Assembly: GCF_014192715.1 (NCBI RefSeq)
Contig: NZ_JACHYH010000006.1
Coordinates: forward strand, 1-64,000
Length of the DNA: 64,000 bases
From: Luteibacter sp. Sphag1AF
Lineage (GTDB): Bacteria; Pseudomonadota; Gammaproteobacteria; Xanthomonadales; Rhodanobacteraceae
Reading direction: 5' to 3'
Made by a program: the position numbers and the translations under genes. Shown here in pieces: positions 63,316-64,000 of the stretch. The notes beneath the pieces are model-generated. The model was given only the letters and a program-made list of their open reading frames with translations, ran no database searches and was not told where the DNA came from. How positions within the stretch are numbered: position 1 is the first letter of the stretch; the number at the start of each line of letters is the position of its first letter.

Positions 63316-64000
63316 CGCACACCCCGTGCTTCAAAGACTTTAAAGCCGTCGCGTTCCACGACGGTACGTACCTGGATAAATCGCGACAGCAAGGTCGCTT
63401 CATACGGAAGGTGCCGGTTGGCCACCATCCACAGCACACCGTCCTTGACCAGCGCATCGGCCGCGCGCTCAATGAAGGCACGACCCAGTTCGGGCAGGTC
63501 GGCACGTCCCTGGTGGAACGGCGGATTGGAGACGATGGCCTGATAACGGCGGTCGATGCCAGCGGTCACGTCACGCCACAGCACATCGAACAATGCAGGC
63601 TGCGCGCGTGCTTCGACGGCTGCGGCAAGATTGCGCCGCGCCGGCTCCAGTGCGCGGCCCTCCGCTTCGTACAGATCCACGCGCGTCACCGCCGGGCAAC
63701 GCGCCAGCACCTGTGCGGACAGGTAACCGAAGCCAGCGCCCAGATCGGCCACGGCACCATGCAAGTCGCCAGGCAGCACCTCGGCCAGCAACGCGGACGC
63801 CACATCGACGCGATCCCATGCGAACAGACCGCGCCGACTCACGTAACGACCGCCGGCAATGCACACCGGCTCGTCCAGCGCCAGCCAGTCGCGCATCAAC
63901 GCTGGGTCCGGCGTGGCGTCTGGCCGCGTCCAGAAGACCCGGCATTTGTGTTTGGACAGCGAGGCAACACCACCGGCAAGGAGCGCCAGATCAGCTTCGG
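63312..64000 (-). CDS. RsmC-like class I methyltransferase (N-terminal part off window)
   Basis: The frame is open from 63312 to the right edge, so the start is outside. About 229 C-terminal residues are visible, with motif I VADLGAGFGYLSAQVL and the catalytic IVSNPPFHQG. This NPPF class methylates a guanine N2 of rRNA with SAM. RsmC (16S G1207) is the closest match and pairs well with the adjacent rRNA pseudouridine synthase gene. The domain before residue MMRDWLA continues in frame (EADLALLAGGV...). Confidence 0.85.
   Translation of the reverse strand, partial: EADLALLAGGVASLSKHKCRVFWTRPDATPDPALMRDWLALDEPVCIAGGRYVSRRGLFAWDRVDVASALLAEVLPGDLHGAVADLGAGFGYLSAQVLARCPAVTRVDLYEAEGRALEPARRNLAAAVEARAQPALFDVLWRDVTAGIDRRYQAIVSNPPFHQGRADLPELGRAFIERAADALVKDGVLWMVANRHLPYEATLLSRFIQVRTVVERDGFKVFEARGVR

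Overview
The window is GC-rich and gene-dense with overlapping stop/start pairs. Its gene set (feoAB with a Cys-rich partner, metNIQ, ispG, YajQ, many GGDEF proteins, a KPAA-type histone-like protein) suggests a gammaproteobacterium of the Xanthomonadales/Lysobacterales. A Rhodanobacteraceae member such as Luteibacter or Dyella is my best guess; this is inference from gene content, since no rRNA is present.

The left 15 kb is the accessory part. It holds a family of Ig-like-repeat proteins without a recognisable signal peptide. One is cut by the left edge (minus strand) and three are tandem ~860-aa paralogs (6883-15005). A stand-alone 155-aa protein (740-1207) resembles only the C-terminal domain of the big proteins. 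All five share a conserved 5' leader. The three tandem paralogs keep nearly the same scaffold of about 715 residues but end in divergent ~140-residue domains, and they show mosaic exchange between copies. A more distant Ig-like protein (1699-3879) and a classical autotransporter (3951-6545, minus) lie between them. The arrangement looks like a variable-tip surface or effector family of unknown function.

From 15 to 57 kb the window is mainly chromosomal housekeeping and metabolism. It includes a membrane diguanylate cyclase, an acetyltransferase coupled to a Tat-signal threonine-aldolase-like enzyme, a LysR/SDR divergent pair, aldo/keto reductase, ispG, a CoA hydrolase/transferase, cardiolipin synthase, the feo operon with a Fur-box-like palindrome, an enoyl-CoA hydratase, PBP4-type DacB, glutathione peroxidase, metNIQ, pncB, a sulfite-oxidase-like/cytochrome c fusion, a dicarboxylate symporter, lipoproteins, a KPAA histone-like protein, rhomboid and PhzF. 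A c-di-GMP cluster follows (YajQ facing a propeller-GGDEF sensor and a GGDEF-EAL protein), then a lone receiver, an S9 peptidase, OsmC, a CorA/ZntB-type transporter, a DUF2236 protein and a third-type diguanylate cyclase.

At 58.0-59.3 kb a duplicated unit carries a long structured leader and a 106-aa CPTC protein. Helices in the two leader copies are kept by compensatory changes, which is good evidence for a functional RNA structure. Next comes a 460-bp noncoding block of foldback and direct repeats. The right end has a DUF885 protein, Cu/Zn superoxide dismutase, and an overlapping rsmC-like / rsuA-like / VOC operon that runs off the window. No tRNA, rRNA, transposase, integrase or CRISPR array was seen.
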